A stretch of 8,374 nucleotides of DNA from Nocardioidaceae bacterium (lineage in GTDB: Bacteria; Actinomycetota; Actinomycetes; Propionibacteriales; Nocardioidaceae). The stretch is taken from the NCBI GenBank assembly GCA_013698435.1, contig JACCVA010000237.1, positions 1-8,374 on the forward strand, in the 5' to 3' direction. Positions 5,584 to 8,374 of the stretch are shown here, piece by piece; the stretch's first letter is position 1, and the number at the start of each line of letters is the position of its first letter. A model generated the notes under the pieces. The model made no database searches, had not been told where the DNA came from, and saw nothing but the letters and a program-made list of their open reading frames with translations. The translations under genes were made by a program, and so were the position numbers.

Positions 5584-7455
5584 ATGACCCTCTTTGACGA
5601 CCTCGCGACGTCCGCTGCGTTCGCGCTCGTCAGGTTCGAGCAGGCCGCCGCGGTCACCGTGCTCCGCGGCCGGATGGAGCAGCACGAGTCGCTGCTGGAG
5701 CTGCCACTGGAGTCCGGGCTACCCGAGGTGGGTCGCCGGTTCGACCGGCTCGTGTGCGTCCCCTACCGGCAGATCCGCGAGCGTGGCTTCGAGGCGCACG
5801 ACGACGGCACGCCGCTCGCCGCCCTCGTCGTCGAGCAGGAGGACGACATGGCGCTGGCCGACGTCGTCGACACGTTGCCGGCCATCACTCTCGAGACCAA
5901 CGACGCGCATGGGTTCGACGTCGACGACGCCGCATACGCCGACATCGTCGAGGCGATCATCCGTGACGAGATCGGCAGGGGCGAGGGCGCGAACCTTGTC
6001 ATCGCCCGCAACTACGAAGCCACCATCGCCGACTGGGACCTGGCCCGCGCTCTGAGCGTCTACCGCCGCCTGCTCACCGAGGAGCGCGGAGCCTACTGGA
6101 CCTATCTCGTCTTCACCGGTGAGCGCTACATCATCGGCGCCAGCCCCGAGCGCCACATCAGCGTGAACGGTGGGCTGGTCCGGATGAACCCGATCAGCGG
6201 CACGTTCCGGCTCGGCCCGAGAGCCGGGGCGGCAGACCTCAAGACCGAGATGCTGGACTTCTTGCGCGACGAGAAGGAGATCTACGAGCTCTTCATGGTC
6301 GTCGACGAGGAGCTGAAGATGATGTGTGACATCTGCAGCGAGGGTGGCCACATCCTCGGCCCCTACCTCAAGCCGATGACGCACCTCGTCCACACCGAGT
6401 ACGTCCTCGAGGGGCAGACGCACAAAGACGTCCGGGAGGTGCTCCGGTCATCGATGTTCGCTGCGACCGTTACGGGTAGTCCGGTCGAGAACGCATGCAG
6501 GCTCATCCGCCGCTACGAGCAGGGAGGTCGTGGCTACTACGGCGCGGTGATGGCGTTGTTGGGCCGTGACACCGACGGAGAGCAGACGCTCGACGCGCCG
6601 ATATTGCTGCGCACCGCGGACGTCAGCATCGAAGGTCGGCTACGGGTGACCGCCGGCGCGACCCTGGTGCGCGACTCCTGCCCACGCGAGGAGGTGGCCG
6701 AGACGCACGCCAAGGCCGGCGGCATCCTGCGCGCCTTCGGCCTCGTCGCGGCGCCCACAACTGCTGCCGGCGAGGTCGAGCGGCTTGCCCAAGACGCCGA
6801 CGTCGTTGCCGAGCTCGCCCGGCGTAACGGGCGACTGAGCAGGTTCTGGCTCAACGACCAGTCTGACGCGGTGCGGTCGTCAGAGCTCGCGGGCAAGCAT
6901 GTTGTCGTCCTCGACGGCGAGGACGACTTCGTCACCATGCTGCGCCACATCCTTGCCGTGTTGGGCATGGCGAGCCGAACGGTTCGTCACGAGGACTACC
7001 GCCCCGGCGTTTTCGACGACGCCGACGTGGTGATCGTCGGTCCAGGTCCCGGCGATCCACGCGAGCTGAGCGACCCCAAGATCACGGCAGTGCGCGCCGC
7101 GGTGGACGACCTCCTCGCCACCCGGAAGCCCTTCCTGGCGGTGTGCCTCGGCCATCAGGTCCTGTGCGGAGCGCTCGGGATGAGCCTCGACTACAAGGAC
7201 ATCGTCTTTCAAGGGACGCAGACGCAGATCTCGGCCTTCGGCCGTTATGAGCGGGTCGGCTTCTACAACACGTTCGTGGCTCGGCTGTCGAGCGACGCGA
7301 CGGCGGCCGAGGTCGAGGCCGACCCGCACTCGGGCGACGTCCATGTGGTGACCGGCCCGCACTACCGCGGCATCCAGTTCCATGCCGAGTCGATCCTGAC
7401 TGAACACGGCTTCGACCTGATCCGTGAGCTCATGACGGGACTGCTCAGAAAATAG
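5584..7455 (+). CDS. Fused chorismate-amination enzyme, PhzE/TrpEG family (ADIC synthase or anthranilate synthase)
   Basis: 623 residues, close to PhzE length (about 630). An N-terminal chorismate-utilising (MST) domain (1 to about 400) is joined by a linker to a class I glutamine amidotransferase (about 436-623) that supplies ammonia. MST landmarks: NPISGTFR (202-209), DEELKMM (241-247), HTEY (270-273) and TGSPVENACR (297-306). This last segment differs from the GAPK motif usual in TrpE and PabB and resembles PhzE. The amidotransferase looks active: oxyanion loop GPGPGDP (486-492), nucleophile Cys521 in VCLGHQ, and His600/Glu602 in HAES. PhzE makes 2-amino-2-deoxyisochorismate without eliminating pyruvate; fused anthranilate synthases of similar layout also occur in actinobacteria, so the product is uncertain. 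ATG 5584 is the first start after an in-frame TGA at 5569-5571, and it lacks a Shine-Dalgarno. No phenazine or trp gene is nearby. It converges with the protease gene, with 10 bp between stops. Confidence 0.88.
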   Translation: MTLFDDLATSAAFALVRFEQAAAVTVLRGRMEQHESLLELPLESGLPEVGRRFDRLVCVPYRQIRERGFEAHDDGTPLAALVVEQEDDMALADVVDTLPAITLETNDAHGFDVDDAAYADIVEAIIRDEIGRGEGANLVIARNYEATIADWDLARALSVYRRLLTEERGAYWTYLVFTGERYIIGASPERHISVNGGLVRMNPISGTFRLGPRAGAADLKTEMLDFLRDEKEIYELFMVVDEELKMMCDICSEGGHILGPYLKPMTHLVHTEYVLEGQTHKDVREVLRSSMFAATVTGSPVENACRLIRRYEQGGRGYYGAVMALLGRDTDGEQTLDAPILLRTADVSIEGRLRVTAGATLVRDSCPREEVAETHAKAGGILRAFGLVAAPTTAAGEVERLAQDADVVAELARRNGRLSRFWLNDQSDAVRSSELAGKHVVVLDGEDDFVTMLRHILAVLGMASRTVRHEDYRPGVFDDADVVIVGPGPGDPRELSDPKITAVRAAVDDLLATRKPFLAVCLGHQVLCGALGMSLDYKDIVFQGTQTQISAFGRYERVGFYNTFVARLSSDATAAEVEADPHSGDVHVVTGPHYRGIQFHAESILTEHGFDLIRELMTGLLRK

Positions 7456-7465
7456 TGTCGGGAAC

Positions 7466-8374
7466 TCAGTCGGCGTCAGAACCCAGTGTCAACGTGACTG
7501 TCTTATCGGGCCCGGTGGAGGTCCCGTCGGCGGTCGAGGAGGTCACGGTGAGCCGGACGGTGTCGCCGGGTCGGTAGGAGCGCACGATCGCCACCAGCGA
7601 GTCGCCGTTGTCGATCGCGGCGTCATCGACCTTCGTGATCACCTGTCCGCGCTCGAGGCCGGCCTGGTCGGCTGCCGAACCGGAGGAGACGTCACCGACG
7701 AGCGCGCCGTCGGGGAGCCCCACCTCGTCGGTCGCGTCGCCGACGGTGACGCCGATGCGAGCATGCGTCGGCGTCTCGCCGCTGCGTAGCTGCTCGACGA
7801 TCGGTAGCGCGTCGGTGATGGGAATAGCGAAGCCGAGGCCGATCGAACCGCTCTGGCTGCCGGCGCTGCTGGAGGTGGTCTTGATGGCGGAGTCGATGCC
7901 GATGACCTGCCCCGCAAGGTTGATGAGCGGACCACCGGAGTTGCCGGGGTTGATCGCCGCGTCGGTCTGAATGGCTGGGAAGATCGTGGCGGGGTCACCG
8001 GCTGATGCGCCCTGGGTGGTCACGGGTCGGTTGAGCGCGCTTACGATGCCGGTGGTGACGGTGCTCTCGAGGCCGTACGGCGCCCCTAGTGCGATCACCT
8101 GCTGTCCGACCGCGAGCGTGTCGGAGCCTCCTATCGACGCGGGGTTCAGGCCGCTGACGCCGTCCGCCTTGATGACCGCCAGGTCCGTGAGCGGGTCGCG
8201 GCCGAGGATCGTCGCGCGCGCGGTCGAACCGTCGTTGAAGCTCACGGCGAGCTTTCCGCCGTCAGCGGCGAGCTCGACCACGTGGTTGTTGGTGAGGATC
8301 TCGCCGTTGTCCGTGAGGACGATCCCCGAGCCGGATCCGCTCTGCTGGGCACCGGAGGCATAGATCTTCACGAC
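7466..8374 (-). CDS. HtrA/DegP-family trypsin-like serine protease with PDZ domain, N-terminus beyond window edge
   Basis: Envelope protein quality-control protease, S1C family. 302 residues are visible, read from 8374 leftward to the TGA at 7468-7466; the frame is still open at the edge, so the N-terminus, probably carrying a membrane anchor in actinobacterial HtrA proteins, is missing. Counting the first visible Val as 1, the catalytic triad is complete: His31 in TNNHVV, Asp64 in DPLTDLAVIK, and Ser146 in NPGNSGGPL. GLGFAIP (179-185) is the usual segment at the end of the protease domain. A single PDZ domain follows (about 204-295), with GALVGDVSSGSAADQAGL and the GQVITKV strand, then a short Asp-rich tail. 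The GTG at 8371 is not a real start, since the SGSGSG stretch and preceding strand sit mid-protein in the family. Which actinobacterial HtrA paralogue this is cannot be decided from this fragment. Confidence 0.95.
   Translation of the reverse strand, partial: VVKIYASGAQQSGSGSGIVLTDNGEILTNNHVVELAADGGKLAVSFNDGSTARATILGRDPLTDLAVIKADGVSGLNPASIGGSDTLAVGQQVIALGAPYGLESTVTTGIVSALNRPVTTQGASAGDPATIFPAIQTDAAINPGNSGGPLINLAGQVIGIDSAIKTTSSSAGSQSGSIGLGFAIPITDALPIVEQLRSGETPTHARIGVTVGDATDEVGLPDGALVGDVSSGSAADQAGLERGQVITKVDDAAIDNGDSLVAIVRSYRPGDTVRLTVTSSTADGTSTGPDKTVTLTLGSDAD

Noticed and set aside
5070..5657. Minus-strand frame (195 codons) across the gap before the chorismate enzyme
   Set aside because: It overlaps two well-supported genes, has Arg/Pro/Ser-rich antisense composition and no recognisable domain.
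5719..6423. Minus-strand frame (234 codons) inside the chorismate enzyme gene
   Set aside because: It lies entirely opposite conserved MST-domain coding sequence; the Val/Asp/Leu-rich product is the expected antisense of Asp/Val-rich codons and shows no domain.

Overview
The window comes from a high-GC actinobacterium. Codon third positions are nearly all G or C, GTG starts are common, one gene has a -10 box placed for a leaderless transcript, and the HelD-type protein and the fused chorismate-amination enzyme are both of kinds common in Actinobacteria. I cannot name the genus. The region looks chromosomal and mostly ordinary. I see no tRNA, rRNA, CRISPR array, insertion sequence, integrase or phage gene.

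Layout from left to right. (1) A 14-helix drug-efflux MFS transporter (DHA2/EmrB-QacA type) on the minus strand, 1-1384. It starts with GTG and runs off the left edge with only its tail missing. (2) A 77-bp divergent intergenic region with a plus-strand -10 box at 1450-1455, spaced so that transcription would start on the first base of the next gene. (3) A two-gene operon on the plus strand: a GNAT N-acetyltransferase (1462-1953) whose stop overlaps the start of an acyl-CoA dehydrogenase (1944-3110). (4) An 8-bp-arm inverted repeat at the end of the dehydrogenase, then a second TAGACT -10 box and a HelD-type RNA-polymerase-recycling ATPase (3203-5350). (5) A 233-bp gene-free stretch with a near-perfect 20-bp palindrome at 5410-5429 next to a possible -10 box. 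(6) A 623-residue fusion of a chorismate-utilising domain and a class I glutamine amidotransferase (PhzE/TrpEG family, 5584-7455). (7) A convergent HtrA-family serine protease with a PDZ domain, minus strand, 7466-8374, truncated at the right edge.

Only the acetyltransferase and dehydrogenase are clearly co-transcribed. The other genes look like separate units serving export, RNA polymerase maintenance, aromatic amine synthesis and envelope protein quality control. The points most worth a second look are the chorismate enzyme, whose visible neighbours include no phenazine or tryptophan genes, the operator-like palindrome in front of it, and an 8-bp motif (CTAGTGGT) that occurs three times, only at the borders of the HelD-type gene. 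I found no convincing new multi-gene system.
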